A stretch of DNA of 26,697 nucleotides from Eshraghiella sp045124255. GTDB lineage: Bacteria; Bacillota; Clostridia; Lachnospirales; Lachnospiraceae. The stretch is from positions 1-26,697 of the forward strand of contig JBGVLM010000033.1 in assembly GCA_045124255.1 (NCBI GenBank). Reading direction: 5' to 3'. The first letter of the stretch is position 1; the number at the start of each line of letters is the position of its first letter. The notes beneath the pieces were generated by a model that ran no database searches, had not been told where the DNA came from, and saw nothing but the letters and a program-made list of their open reading frames with translations. Made by a program: the position numbers and the translations under genes. Below are positions 13,734-23,121 of the stretch, in pieces.

Positions 13734-15335
13734 TCACCTATCCCATTTGTCGCAAAGCGAATTAATCTGGTCCGCAAATTTTGCCAAATCCTTATTCGCT
13801 CCGCCCTCATTATGTCTTATAACCGTCATTAAACGTTTACCAGCTGCCACAAGACGTTCAAATACCTCTGACGCACGTTTGGAAGGAGCTGCCACTCTCT
13901 CAATGCGTATTTTCATTCCTTCCCTGATGCACTCACCTGTTACCAAATCATACACAGCTCCGGAAAACGGTGCAAAAGCATTAATTCCGTATTCATTGTT
14001 AAGGCACTCCGCAAAATGGTCGCAGACCTCGTCCTCGCCATGAACAACAAATACCTGCTTAGGCTTTGGATTGAACGCCGTTGCCCATTTAATAAGCCCC
14101 GCCTTATCAGCATGACCGCTTACGCCATCCAGTTTTACTATCTCAGCCTTTACATCAATGGACTCTCCAAAGAGCTTAACCTCTGACACACCCTCTAACA
14201 GCTGTCTGCCAAGAGAACCGACTGCCTGATAGCCTACAAACACAACTGTACTGTCACTGCGCCACAGATTATGCTTAAGGTGATGCCTGATACGTCCTGC
14301 TTCACACATACCCGAAGCAGAGATAATAACCTTCGGTCTTCCGTCAAAATTAATTGCCTTGGAATCCTCACTTGTTATTGAAAGCTGCAGACCCGGAAAC
14401 TGTATGGGATTAATTCCCTGTCTTACCATTTCCATTGATTCCTCATCAAAGCAGCATTCAATATTATTATTGAAAATCTTTGTTGCTTCAACTGCCAAAG
14501 GACTGTCAACATATACTGCGAAATTCTCAAAACCCTTTACAAGCTGCTGCTCCTTAATCTTACGGAAGTAAAATAACATTTCCTGTGTCCTGCCTACCGC
14601 AAATGCCGGAATAACAACATTGCCGCCACGTTCAAAGGTCCTCTGTGTAATCATTGCAAGCTGTCTGACATAATCGACCTCGGTATCGTGATATCTGTCA
14701 CCATAGGTTGATTCCATTACGACATAATCTGCTTCTTCAATATATTCAGGATCCTTAATAATCGGACGGTTAAGATTACCGATGTCACCCGAAAAGACAA
14801 TTTTACGTGTCTGGGTTCCCTCAGTCATCCAGATTTCTATGCATGACGAACCAAGCAAATGCCCTGCGTCTGAGAATCTGATATCTATTCCCTCTGTCAG
14901 ATTTATTTTGTCCTTATACGAGCATGCAACAAAATGCTCCAGCACACCTTCTGCGTCATTCATGCAGTATAAAGGTTCAACCTCACTTCTGCCTGCACGT
15001 TTCGCCTTTCTGTTCTTCCATTCAGCCTCGGTTTCCTGAATATGTGCTGAATCCCTCAGCATAATTTTACATAAATCCGTGGTCGCCTCGGTTGCAAGTA
15101 TCTGTCCGCGGAAGCCCCTTGCATACAGAAGCGGCAGAAGTCCTGCATGGTCAATATGTGCATGGGTGAGCAGTACATAATCTACATCAGGAATCTCCAC
15201 GGGTATTTCCTGATTAACGTATACATCAGTCCCCTGTTCAAGTCCGCAGTCAATAAGAATATTCTTATTGCACGCCTGAAGCATATGGCAGCTGCCCGTA
15301 ACCTCATGATCTGCTCCGATAAAACTAAGTCTCAT
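13734..15335 (-). CDS. Beta-CASP metallo-beta-lactamase-fold RNA-processing exonuclease
   Basis: A protein of about 533 residues in the MBL/beta-CASP family (RNA maturation and decay nucleases, CPSF73-like). Numbering from ATG 15341, the zinc motif HAHIDHAG lies at 60-67 (HxHxDH). Further metal ligands are in DAGHLLGS and FSGDIG; beta-CASP motifs include GMCEAGRIRHHL, and the Zn-dependent RNA-specificity domain has SGHADKAGL and VHGEDE. The two possible ATGs are 6 bp apart (15341 and 15335); GGAG lies 2 nt from the first and 8 nt from the second, so the second is preferred. Family members act as single proteins in RNA 3'-end trimming or 5'-3' decay. It precedes the lipid kinase on the same strand. 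Confidence 0.93.
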   Translation of the reverse strand: MRLSFIGADHEVTGSCHMLQACNKNILIDCGLEQGTDVYVNQEIPVEIPDVDYVLLTHAHIDHAGLLPLLYARGFRGQILATEATTDLCKIMLRDSAHIQETEAEWKNRKAKRAGRSEVEPLYCMNDAEGVLEHFVACSYKDKINLTEGIDIRFSDAGHLLGSSCIEIWMTEGTQTRKIVFSGDIGNLNRPIIKDPEYIEEADYVVMESTYGDRYHDTEVDYVRQLAMITQRTFERGGNVVIPAFAVGRTQEMLFYFRKIKEQQLVKGFENFAVYVDSPLAVEATKIFNNNIECCFDEESMEMVRQGINPIQFPGLQLSITSEDSKAINFDGRPKVIISASGMCEAGRIRHHLKHNLWRSDSTVVFVGYQAVGSLGRQLLEGVSEVKLFGESIDVKAEIVKLDGVSGHADKAGLIKWATAFNPKPKQVFVVHGEDEVCDHFAECLNNEYGINAFAPFSGAVYDLVTGECIREGMKIRIERVAAPSKRASEVFERLVAAGKRLMTVIRHNEGGANKDLAKFADQINSLCDKWDR

Positions 15336-15414
15336 ACGCATGTCTCCTTATATTATGTTATTTTAATGGAAATTTTTAACATTATTTTTAATATAATTAT
15401 ACTTCAAAATTTGA

Positions 15415-15443
15415 TGGACGTAAAATAATATTTAGTATATAAT
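15415..15443 (+). promoter_or_regulatory. Promoter of the PAP2 phosphatase gene
   Basis: TGGACG (15415-15420, 4/6), 17-bp spacer, TATAAT (15438-15443, 6/6), predicted start near 15450, 35 nt before the start codon. Confidence 0.55.
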
Positions 15444-15484
15444 AAACAAATAAAAAAATTTAATAAACAGGAAAGAGGAATTTT

Positions 15485-16375
15485 ATGGATTTTTTATATT
15501 TTCTTCAGGAATTAAGAAACCCCGTCCTTGATACAATTATGAACATCCTTACAAACATAGGCAGTGAAATAATTGTAATCGGCGTGCTTTGTCTGTTCTT
15601 CTGGTGTCTTGACAAAAAAACCGCGTACAAGCTTTGCTTTACTTATTTTATATCAGGACTTGCCGTACAGGGGCTGAAAATCGCATGCAGAATTGAGCGT
15701 CCATGGGTTAGGGATTCAAGACTCTACCCGGTCGAGGCTGCCAGGGAGGGAGCCAGCGGATATTCCTTCCCAAGCGGTCACACCCAGAGTTCTACCGGAT
15801 TATTTTCGGCACTCGCTTTTCATTTTAAAAAAATATGGCTGTATATTGCCGGCTTTGTTTTAATTGCATTTGTTATGTTTACACGAATGTATCTTGGCTG
15901 TCATACTCCGGCGGACGTGCTTGTTTCTTTTGGAATTACGCTTGCCGTTTCCTTTGCGGTTAATTATGTTTTTGAACATTTTAAAGCAACTAAGACCACT
16001 AATATAATTGTTTTCATAGCAATTGAAATTATTTCCTTTGCATTAATCGGTTATTCATATTATGTTATTGCAAGCGGAAAAAGTACTACCGAGCTTGCAA
16101 TGGACGGCTTTAAGGCTGCCGGTGCCGGAATCGGTTTCGGAATCGGCTGGTTTATCGAAGTAACCTGTGTGAACTTCGACCCTAAAGCAACCAAATCCGT
16201 ATGGAAGCAGATTCTTAAAATGGCTGTCGGAATCGGAGTTGCGTTATTATTAAAATCAGCTCCAAAATGGATTTTCGGAGCTGACCTGATTATCGTAAAT
16301 GTTCTGCGATATGTTATTGCTGTTATATGGATTGTCGGTATTTATCCGATAATCATTAAAAAGCTTTTTAAATAG
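15485..16375 (+). CDS. PAP2-family membrane phosphatase
   Basis: A 296-residue integral membrane protein with about seven or eight helices. All three PAP2 motifs are intact: K65-x6-R72-P73, PSGH at 96-99 (acid His99), and T133-R134-x5-H140-x3-D144 (nucleophile His140). The family removes phosphate from phosphatidic acid, phosphatidylglycerophosphate or undecaprenyl pyrophosphate on the outer membrane face. The C-terminal ~110 residues add membrane helices beyond the minimal PAP2 core. The substrate is not decided by sequence; undecaprenyl pyrophosphate recycling or lipid dephosphorylation both fit a neighbourhood with a penicillin-binding protein and a lipid kinase. AGAGG lies about 7 nt before the ATG. 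Its last 8 bp overlap the convergent YigZ-type gene. Confidence 0.93.
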   Translation: MDFLYFLQELRNPVLDTIMNILTNIGSEIIVIGVLCLFFWCLDKKTAYKLCFTYFISGLAVQGLKIACRIERPWVRDSRLYPVEAAREGASGYSFPSGHTQSSTGLFSALAFHFKKIWLYIAGFVLIAFVMFTRMYLGCHTPADVLVSFGITLAVSFAVNYVFEHFKATKTTNIIVFIAIEIISFALIGYSYYVIASGKSTTELAMDGFKAAGAGIGFGIGWFIEVTCVNFDPKATKSVWKQILKMAVGIGVALLLKSAPKWIFGADLIIVNVLRYVIAVIWIVGIYPIIIKKLFK

Positions 16376-16991
16376 GAATCTCAATAGGAAGATCACAGTC
16401 TTTACTGACTGTGGCTTTTCCATTGGTAGCCTCAATAATTCTCTTTTCCAAATCATTATTCTGTGCTGTCTGAATAGTAAAACTTACATTCGCTGCATAT
16501 TCAGTATTAATTATTATACCATGTATATCCTCTGCAATTCTTTGGATTTTACTGACATAAGAATAATCGGCTGTAACCGTATACTGCTCTCCGTCAATAA
16601 TTTCTGCCATTTCGCTGTTCTCCAAAGCCTCCTTTGCCGCTTTGGTATATGCCCTTACAAGACCTCCCGTACCCAAAAGCGTTCCGCCAAAATATCTTGT
16701 TACAATAACAAGGCAGTTGTAAACGCCCATGCCTGAAATAACCTCAAGAATCGGCTTTCCCGCAGTTCCTGACGGTTCTCCGTCATCACTGCACCTTGAT
16801 ATCTCACCATTCTTACCTATAACAAAGGCATAGCAGTTATGTCTTGCGTCCCAGTATTTTTTCCTTGCGGCTTCAAGGTATGCTGTGGCCTCCTCCTCAT
16901 TATTTACTGCATATACCTGAGCAATAAAGCGTGATTTTTTCTCCTCGTACAGGCCCTCTCCGCCTTTTTTGACAACGATTGTTCCCGGCAT
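16368..16991 (-). CDS. YigZ/IMPACT family protein (UPF0029)
   Basis: A 207-residue cytoplasmic protein of the YigZ/IMPACT family. The N-terminal domain (about 1-125) has the signature DDGEPSGTAGKPIL and the RYFGGTLLGTGGLVRAY stretch; a ferredoxin-like C-terminal domain follows. Its cellular role is unsettled; eukaryotic IMPACT regulates translation control by GCN2. The start is set at ATG 16991 because GGAGG lies 5 nt before it; the longer frame begins with TTG at 17003, which overlaps that ribosome binding site. It is convergent with the PAP2 gene (8-bp overlap at 3' ends) and divergent from the penicillin-binding protein gene. Confidence 0.93.
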   Translation of the reverse strand: MPGTIVVKKGGEGLYEEKKSRFIAQVYAVNNEEEATAYLEAARKKYWDARHNCYAFVIGKNGEISRCSDDGEPSGTAGKPILEVISGMGVYNCLVIVTRYFGGTLLGTGGLVRAYTKAAKEALENSEMAEIIDGEQYTVTADYSYVSKIQRIAEDIHGIIINTEYAANVSFTIQTAQNNDLEKRIIEATNGKATVSKDCDLPIEIPI

Positions 16992-17022
16992 AAAATCCTC
17001 CAAAAGTAAAAATTCTTTTTTG

Positions 17023-17053
17023 ATTATAGCATTTTTTACCTGATATATGTTAA
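17023..17053 (-). promoter_or_regulatory. Extended -10 promoter of the YigZ gene
   Basis: On the minus strand TGC-TATAAT (17031-17023) is an extended -10 box. TTAACA (17053-17048) lies 19 bp upstream as a suboptimal -35. Confidence 0.5.
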
Positions 17054-17171
17054 TACTTTGTTACATATTTCTTATTTTTAATTGATTTTCTTTATTTATC
17101 AAAGTTTTTTTGTTATACTGTTCTTTGGTAAATAGCAGTTTTTTGTTTTTTATTATTTTAAGAGGTATTTT

Positions 17172-19829
17172 ATGAATTACAGCAGCAATAGTATTAAATC
17201 CAAGCAAAAAGCTCTTTCGTCACATAGAAAGCGTATGGGAACCAAGGCATTGGTATACCTGTTCCGTTTTTTCATAATTATATGTATTTTCGGAACAGTC
17301 AGCGTTATTTGCATGGGTGCCGGTGCAATTAAGGGAATTATCGAAACCGCACCTGAAATAACACTTAACGACGTAACTCCGTCCCAGTATAAGACAACCG
17401 TCTATGACTGCAACGGAATTGAGGTTGAGACTTTGGTTGCGTCAGGTGCCAACAGAATTTATGTTACCTTTGATGAAATTCCGCAGAATCTCAAAAATGC
17501 TTTCATTGCGATTGAAGATTCACGTTTCTATGAACACAACGGCGTTGACGCAAAGGGTATTATAAGAGCCGCATATATCGGCATTACAAATAATTTTTCT
17601 TTTACTCAGGGTGCAAGCACAATTACCCAGCAGTTAATTAAGAACACTGTTTTCTCTGTTGAGAATGAGGACAGCTTAAGCGACCGTCTTAAGCGTAAAA
17701 TACAGGAGCAGTACCTTGCTCTTAAGCTTGAAAAGGATGTAAATGACAAGGATATTATTCTTGAAAATTACCTGAACACAATCAACTTAAGTAATAACAA
17801 TCTCGGTGTTCAGTCCGCTTCAATCAATTATTTTAATAAGGATGTTTCCGAGCTTACACTTTCGGAATGTGCGGTTATTGCCGCTACTACCAGTAATCCT
17901 TACAAGTATGACCCGATACGTCATCCTGATAAGAATGCGGAACGACGCAAAATCGTTCTCAACAATATGCTTGACCAGGATATGATTACAACTGAGGAAT
18001 ATAACGAGGCACTTGCCGATAATGTATATGACCGCATAATGAACAACACAAGTTCTTCCGGTTCATCTGCTTATTCATATTATAATGACGCACTTGTCCA
18101 GCAGATAATGGAAGATTTAATGACACAGAAGGGCTACACATATACACAGGCGTACAATGTTGTATACCGCGGTGGTCTGTCAATCTATTCCTGTGAGGAC
18201 TCAAAGCTTCAGAAGATTGTTGAAGAGACAGCCAATGACCCTTCCTACTGGAATGATTATGTATATTACTCACTTTCATACCGAATCCAGTTTAAGCCGG
18301 CTGACAGCAGCGTTATTACATTTACAGATTCTTCACTGATTAAATATATACAGCAGAATCACAACGCTTCTTTTATTAATTCCTTTGACAGTAAGGAACA
18401 GGCACAGGCATATATCGATGAATACAAAGCATATATTCTTGCCAACAATGAGGGAAGCTTTATTGACGGCAGCGAATCAATAATATACACTCTTGAACCA
18501 CAGATTTCCGTAACCGTAATTGAGAACGGAACCGGCTGTGTAAGAGCAATACTCGGAGGCAGGGGCGAGAAGACGCAGAGTCTTGTGCTTAACCGTTCTA
18601 CCGGAACCAAGCGTCAGGCAGGCTCAACCTTTAAACCGATTGCTGTATATGCACCGGCAATCGATACGGCAGGTGCAACACCGGGAACGGTAATTGATGA
18701 TGAACCGTATTATTATGAATCCGGTCAGGTTGTTAAGAATAATGACGAGCTTTATCTCGGATATGTAACCTTAAGGCAGGCACTTGCAGAATCAAGAAAC
18801 ATTCCTGCAATCAAGCTTTTATCGGATGTCGGGGTTTCGACAGGTCTTGCGTATGCAGAGAAGTTCGGTATTTCAACACTTACCGACAACGACTACTACC
18901 TCCCTGTTGCCCTTGGTACATGCAGTGTTACCAATTATGAAATGACCGCTGCATATACAACCTTTGCCAACAAAGGACAGTATATTGAACCAAAATTATA
19001 TACAAAGGTCCTTGACCATAACGGCAATGTAATTTTGGACAACACCAATGTAAATTCCACACAGGTTATTAAAGAATCAACTGCATTTATGGTTACAAGC
19101 ATGATGCATTCCGTAATAACAGATGGTACATTAAAGGGTGTTCCGCTTGACAACAAATATTATGCCGCTAAATCAGGTACCAGCCAGAATAACGCTGATA
19201 AATGGGTAATAGGCTTCTCTTCCAGTTACACAGTGGGCGTCTGGAGCGGTTTTGATGACAACAGAGCCTATGATACCAACAAATCTTTGGCATATTTATA
19301 TATCTGGACTGACATTCTGAAGGAAATTAACGAGGGCCTTGATTCAACCGCCCCGGCAGTTCCCGACAATGTTACATCCGTAAAGATTTGTAAGGACTCC
19401 GGTTTTCTTGCGGTAGAGGGCTTATGCGACTGCGACCCAAGAGGAAGCCGTGTTACAACTGATTACTTTATCAAGGGCAAGGAACCTACAAGTGCCTGCA
19501 ATGTTCATATGAAGGTAACTATCTGCAAGGACTCTGAACAGATTGCCTGTGAATCCTGTCCTGATAGCTATAAAAAAACAGTAATCCGTATTTATAAGGA
19601 TTTGCCGGACTACGATACTGATGAATATACTGTAGTCGACAGAGAATATGCTGTTACAGATGAATTCCTCGAAGAGAAATGCGAGGAACATTCCAAATCC
19701 GGTACTAATAAGGACAACGATAAAGACACTACTGACAAGGAGACTACCTCTAAAGAGGACGCAAAGAAGGAGGACGAGGAGGAAACCTCTTCCAAACAGA
19801 ATAATTCCACTGCACACAGCAGTGAATAG
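17172..19829 (+). CDS. Class A penicillin-binding protein (bifunctional transglycosylase/transpeptidase)
   Basis: An 885-residue peptidoglycan synthase anchored by one membrane helix (about 27-50). GT51 transglycosylase: catalytic Glu115 in IEDSRFYEH, and QGASTITQQL at about 146-155. Transpeptidase: Ser485 in STFK (485-488), SRN (541-543), KSGT (667-670), all intact, so both activities should be present. A Cys-containing segment follows (about 735-800, with CKDSG, CDCDP, CNVH, CKDSE and CESCP), possibly a disulphide-linked or metal-binding module. The last ~50 residues form a highly charged Lys/Asp/Glu/Thr tail, as in other Firmicute PBP1 proteins. AGAGG lies 8 nt before the ATG. Monocistronic, ending at a strong terminator. 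Confidence 0.96.
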   Translation: MNYSSNSIKSKQKALSSHRKRMGTKALVYLFRFFIIICIFGTVSVICMGAGAIKGIIETAPEITLNDVTPSQYKTTVYDCNGIEVETLVASGANRIYVTFDEIPQNLKNAFIAIEDSRFYEHNGVDAKGIIRAAYIGITNNFSFTQGASTITQQLIKNTVFSVENEDSLSDRLKRKIQEQYLALKLEKDVNDKDIILENYLNTINLSNNNLGVQSASINYFNKDVSELTLSECAVIAATTSNPYKYDPIRHPDKNAERRKIVLNNMLDQDMITTEEYNEALADNVYDRIMNNTSSSGSSAYSYYNDALVQQIMEDLMTQKGYTYTQAYNVVYRGGLSIYSCEDSKLQKIVEETANDPSYWNDYVYYSLSYRIQFKPADSSVITFTDSSLIKYIQQNHNASFINSFDSKEQAQAYIDEYKAYILANNEGSFIDGSESIIYTLEPQISVTVIENGTGCVRAILGGRGEKTQSLVLNRSTGTKRQAGSTFKPIAVYAPAIDTAGATPGTVIDDEPYYYESGQVVKNNDELYLGYVTLRQALAESRNIPAIKLLSDVGVSTGLAYAEKFGISTLTDNDYYLPVALGTCSVTNYEMTAAYTTFANKGQYIEPKLYTKVLDHNGNVILDNTNVNSTQVIKESTAFMVTSMMHSVITDGTLKGVPLDNKYYAAKSGTSQNNADKWVIGFSSSYTVGVWSGFDDNRAYDTNKSLAYLYIWTDILKEINEGLDSTAPAVPDNVTSVKICKDSGFLAVEGLCDCDPRGSRVTTDYFIKGKEPTSACNVHMKVTICKDSEQIACESCPDSYKKTVIRIYKDLPDYDTDEYTVVDREYAVTDEFLEEKCEEHSKSGTNKDNDKDTTDKETTSKEDAKKEDEEETSSKQNNSTAHSSE

Positions 19830-19832
19830 ACT

Positions 19833-19880
19833 AAACAGGGACTGTTGCAGGATGAAAATCCTGTAACAGTCCCTCTGTTT
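19833..19880. terminator. Bidirectional terminator between PBP and GH13 genes
   Basis: A long hairpin: GGACTGTTGCAGGAT pairs with ATCCTGTAACAGTCC (one G-U), extended by AAACAG/CTGTTT across a 2-nt bulge. It lies between the convergent genes; the GH13 stop codon touches its right edge. Confidence 0.8.
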
Positions 19881-21594
19881 ATTGAAGTACCAACGCCTCA
19901 TAGGGTTTAACTACGCCGCTAAATTTACTGCCCGTAAGCAGATTGTTTCTGCCCTTAAATTCCATAAGTTCAACACTGTCATTTCCGCTGTGAAATATAA
20001 GCGTAAGCTCTGAATTTTCATAGCATTTTGTCTGAACAATAAGATTCCTGTCATCATCAGTTCCGTCATATATGACCTCACCAAATGTAATACATGGATT
20101 CTCCTTGCGCACCTTAATAAGTCTGCAATAATGTTCAAAGGTCTTTTTGTCCTGATATTCCTCATCCCACAGCATACCACGTCTGCAATCCGGGTCATGT
20201 CCTCCCTTCATTCCGTACTCATCACCATAATATATCATCGGCATTCCCGGGCTGAGTAGCTGCAATGCCGCAGCAAGCCTGTGCTTCTTACTGCTGTTAT
20301 GGCATAAATGCATGAACCTCGGAGTGTCGTGGCTGTCAATAAGATTAAGAAGTGAATTATAGCAGTCAGGATGCAGATTGCCTCTTAAAAAGCCCTGATT
20401 TCCAAGGAATTCCGATGGTTTAATTCTGCCGTCCGCAACCAAATCAATAACCGACAGATAGAACGGATAATTCATTACGCTGTCCCACTCATCTCCTTCA
20501 AGAAAATCACCTGCATAATGCCAGATTTCCCCGATAATAAGTGCGTCAGTCTTAATTGCTCTTATTGCAGTGCGGAATTTCTTCCAGAAGCTGTGTGTAA
20601 CCTCATCTCCGACATCAAGCCGCCAGCCGTCAATTTCAAATTCCCTAATCCAATACTGTCCAACATTTATAAAATACTGTTCTGTCTCAGGATTGCGAAG
20701 GTTCAGTTTAGGCATTTTATAATAATATCCAAAACTTAAGAAATTAGGTTTAACCCCCGGTTTTGCTATAACAGGAAATTCATCTATGAAATACCAGCTG
20801 CAATATTCTGACCGCTCCTGCTTCTCAACAATATCCTTAAAAGCAAAAAACTCTGTAGAGCTGTGATTAAATACCCCGTCAAGAATGATTTTAATCCCCA
20901 TCGAATGAGCTTTGTCAACCAGTTCCTTTAAATCAGCTTTGGTACCAAAAGACGGGTCAATTTCAAAATAATCTATTGTATCATATTTATGAGTTGAGTC
21001 AGAGCGAAAAATCGGCGTCATATATATAACTTCAACTCCCAGCTCCTTAATATGCTCCAAATGATTGATAATACCCCTGAGATTCCCCTTTAAATCATCA
21101 AACGCTCCAATCGGTGCCTTGTACCACTCTTCCTTAGGTACATCATGGGTTGTTGCAAATCTTGACGTAAAAATCTGGTATACCACCTTATTACGTGCCC
21201 ACTCCGGAACACGCAGTTCTTCTTCCTCTCTCATATTCTGAGGACAGTCATACATACGGTCATTACTCTCAATAATATGGTCATAAAATTCGTGATTACC
21301 ATAATATTTACAGCAGCCTTCAGTATCCGTTATTTCAAAAAAATACCTCAGACATATCACATCAACAGATATTCTTGCTTCAAAATAATCATTATATCTG
21401 TCCGACACAATAAGCTTCATCGGAACCTGCTTTCTTGTATCAATAAAATTCACCGGAAGATATTTATCATGGTAATGAAGTATAATTCTGTCGATATCAC
21501 CCTTCTTGGTCTTAATGCGGATTAAAATTTCTTTTCCGTTAATAACAAAGCAATATCTTTTGTCAGCATAATGCTGTATTGCTGAAAACTCCAT
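19879..21594 (-). CDS. Glycoside hydrolase family 13 alpha-amylase / neopullulanase-like enzyme
   Basis: A 571-residue cytoplasmic enzyme (no signal peptide) with an N-terminal beta-sandwich (1-125), a catalytic (beta/alpha)8 barrel (about 130-490) and a C-terminal beta domain. Conserved GH13 regions: DGVFNH (239-244), GWRLDV with nucleophile Asp327, GEIWH with acid/base Glu356, and LIDSHDTPR with Asp423. The N-terminal domain and the MPKLNLRNPE stretch resemble cyclomaltodextrinase/neopullulanase/maltogenic amylase enzymes, which degrade imported maltodextrins or glycogen-type glucans inside the cell. AGGAG lies directly before the ATG, with a second GGAG further upstream. It lies 30 bp after the DHH gene and is likely the last gene of the TIR-DHH-GH13 transcript. 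Confidence 0.93.
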   Translation of the reverse strand: MEFSAIQHYADKRYCFVINGKEILIRIKTKKGDIDRIILHYHDKYLPVNFIDTRKQVPMKLIVSDRYNDYFEARISVDVICLRYFFEITDTEGCCKYYGNHEFYDHIIESNDRMYDCPQNMREEEELRVPEWARNKVVYQIFTSRFATTHDVPKEEWYKAPIGAFDDLKGNLRGIINHLEHIKELGVEVIYMTPIFRSDSTHKYDTIDYFEIDPSFGTKADLKELVDKAHSMGIKIILDGVFNHSSTEFFAFKDIVEKQERSEYCSWYFIDEFPVIAKPGVKPNFLSFGYYYKMPKLNLRNPETEQYFINVGQYWIREFEIDGWRLDVGDEVTHSFWKKFRTAIRAIKTDALIIGEIWHYAGDFLEGDEWDSVMNYPFYLSVIDLVADGRIKPSEFLGNQGFLRGNLHPDCYNSLLNLIDSHDTPRFMHLCHNSSKKHRLAAALQLLSPGMPMIYYGDEYGMKGGHDPDCRRGMLWDEEYQDKKTFEHYCRLIKVRKENPCITFGEVIYDGTDDDRNLIVQTKCYENSELTLIFHSGNDSVELMEFKGRNNLLTGSKFSGVVKPYEALVLQ

Positions 21595-21624
21595 ACTCCT
21601 GCTCCTTATTTATAATGTTCTGTG

Positions 21625-23109
21625 CTATACAGCAGAATAAATATCATTAAATATATCGCCGTCAATTATGTATACATCATGCAAATCATCTTTTCTGACT
21701 GCAAGATAATCTCCCGGACGGCCAAGCATATAATTCTCTCTGTCCCATTGAGTAAACACTTTTACACGATGATTCAATGGTTTTGCATATATCAGGACAC
21801 CGCCTGTAGCAATGCATTTCTTAGCATAAGGAATGATTGAAACAGCAAGTCCTTCAATTGATTCCTTAATGGTAGGCTCATATTCACCCTCAAAAACATA
21901 AGCTTCATCAGTAGTAACATAGCTTCTGTCAAGCTTTTCTTTTCTGATTGGATATACCTCATTGCATATTCCAATCATTATATGGATATCCTCCTCAATC
22001 TCAACATTAAGGTCACCTTCCAGCGTTCTTATTGTAACCCCTGTTCCGGCAGGGAACATATCCGTTCCTTTTACAAAACCAATTGACAGCGATTCCTTGC
22101 GGTATACCTTCACTTCGGACAAATCCACATCATATTTGCTTGCATAAATAATCTCCGTATTCTCAAAATATGCTTCCATTCTCTTCATGAATAACTCACT
22201 AACCGCTTCTATCGGACATGTAAGTCTTTCCTTCTTAATAAAGCCTCCCGCTTTAATAAGATGTCCTCCGCCGGAGCCTATTCCTTCCGTAATTACCTGC
22301 ACAAGCTCACTTGCCCTGACCTCCTTGATACAGCTTCTTACTGATAATTTAATTCCGGTTGGAAGCACACTGTATACAACACAGGTATCTACTACATCAA
22401 CCTCCAGAACAAGGTCACTAATCATTCCAAGAATATTAGGGTCACACGGCTCCGCCTGAACTACTGAAAATCTGTATTTTTCATTATACTGATAGTCAAT
22501 TAATGCTTTTCCGGCAATCACAAGCTCTTTGAGTGATAAATTGGTATTACGGAATCTTGTAACCAGACTTTTATCAAACAATGTCTCGTCCCTTAAATCC
22601 TTATCCAGAGGATGTGATACCTCAGTAAAATTATTGGTATCACACAGACATCCGTAATAAAGTGCCGTTCCGAGCTTTCTGTCAGCTCCCACATCTACGC
22701 CCTCTGTCCTTAATAAATCCCACACGATTGTAGAGCAGGAACCAATGTTACTTCTTACCAGCCACATCTCAGGAATCTCTGTAGACAACTGGTGGTGGTC
22801 AATTACGGCAATATTCTGTGCTTCAAACTTATGTACATTACTCTCTCCGTACTGACAGTCAACCGTAATAAGTAACTCCGGATTATCAAGAGTCTCTACA
22901 TGCTCGATTGGAATTTTTAATGTCTCCACCATTAAACATAAATTACATTTCTGAATTCTGTTTACTCCGGAATATATAAGACGGACATTTTTGTTATTGG
23001 CTTCAAAATATTTATATACACCATAACCGCTTGCAATGGCGTCCGCATCAGGATTATCATGGCATTGCACGATAATCTCATTAAATTTCAACAAATCACT
23101 TAATCTCAT
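21625..23109 (-). CDS. DHH-family phosphoesterase with C-terminal extension
   Basis: A protein of about 494 residues in the DHH phosphoesterase superfamily (nanoRNase, c-di-AMP/pApA hydrolase, RecJ relatives), Mn2+-dependent cytoplasmic enzymes acting on short nucleotides. Numbering from ATG 23115: HDNPDADA at 19-26 (metal-binding His and Asp residues), Asp86 in ITVDCQYG, the DHH motif at 106-108, and a DHHA1-like GSGGGHLIKAGGF near 285-297. Another ~180 residues follow, beyond the roughly 320-residue NrnA core; their fold is not recognised. There are two possible ATGs: AGGAG is 3 nt from 23115 and 9 nt from 23109, so the latter is preferred. That AGGAG overlaps the TAG stop of the TIR gene, indicating coupled translation. 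Confidence 0.88.
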   Translation of the reverse strand: MRLSDLLKFNEIIVQCHDNPDADAIASGYGVYKYFEANNKNVRLIYSGVNRIQKCNLCLMVETLKIPIEHVETLDNPELLITVDCQYGESNVHKFEAQNIAVIDHHQLSTEIPEMWLVRSNIGSCSTIVWDLLRTEGVDVGADRKLGTALYYGCLCDTNNFTEVSHPLDKDLRDETLFDKSLVTRFRNTNLSLKELVIAGKALIDYQYNEKYRFSVVQAEPCDPNILGMISDLVLEVDVVDTCVVYSVLPTGIKLSVRSCIKEVRASELVQVITEGIGSGGGHLIKAGGFIKKERLTCPIEAVSELFMKRMEAYFENTEIIYASKYDVDLSEVKVYRKESLSIGFVKGTDMFPAGTGVTIRTLEGDLNVEIEEDIHIMIGICNEVYPIRKEKLDRSYVTTDEAYVFEGEYEPTIKESIEGLAVSIIPYAKKCIATGGVLIYAKPLNHRVKVFTQWDRENYMLGRPGDYLAVRKDDLHDVYIIDGDIFNDIYSAV

Positions 23110-23121
23110 TTTCATTCACTC

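Noticed and set aside
19422..19901. 159-codon minus-strand frame at the PBP 3' end
   Set aside because: Antisense shadow of the PBP C-terminal region, and it crosses the terminator hairpin.
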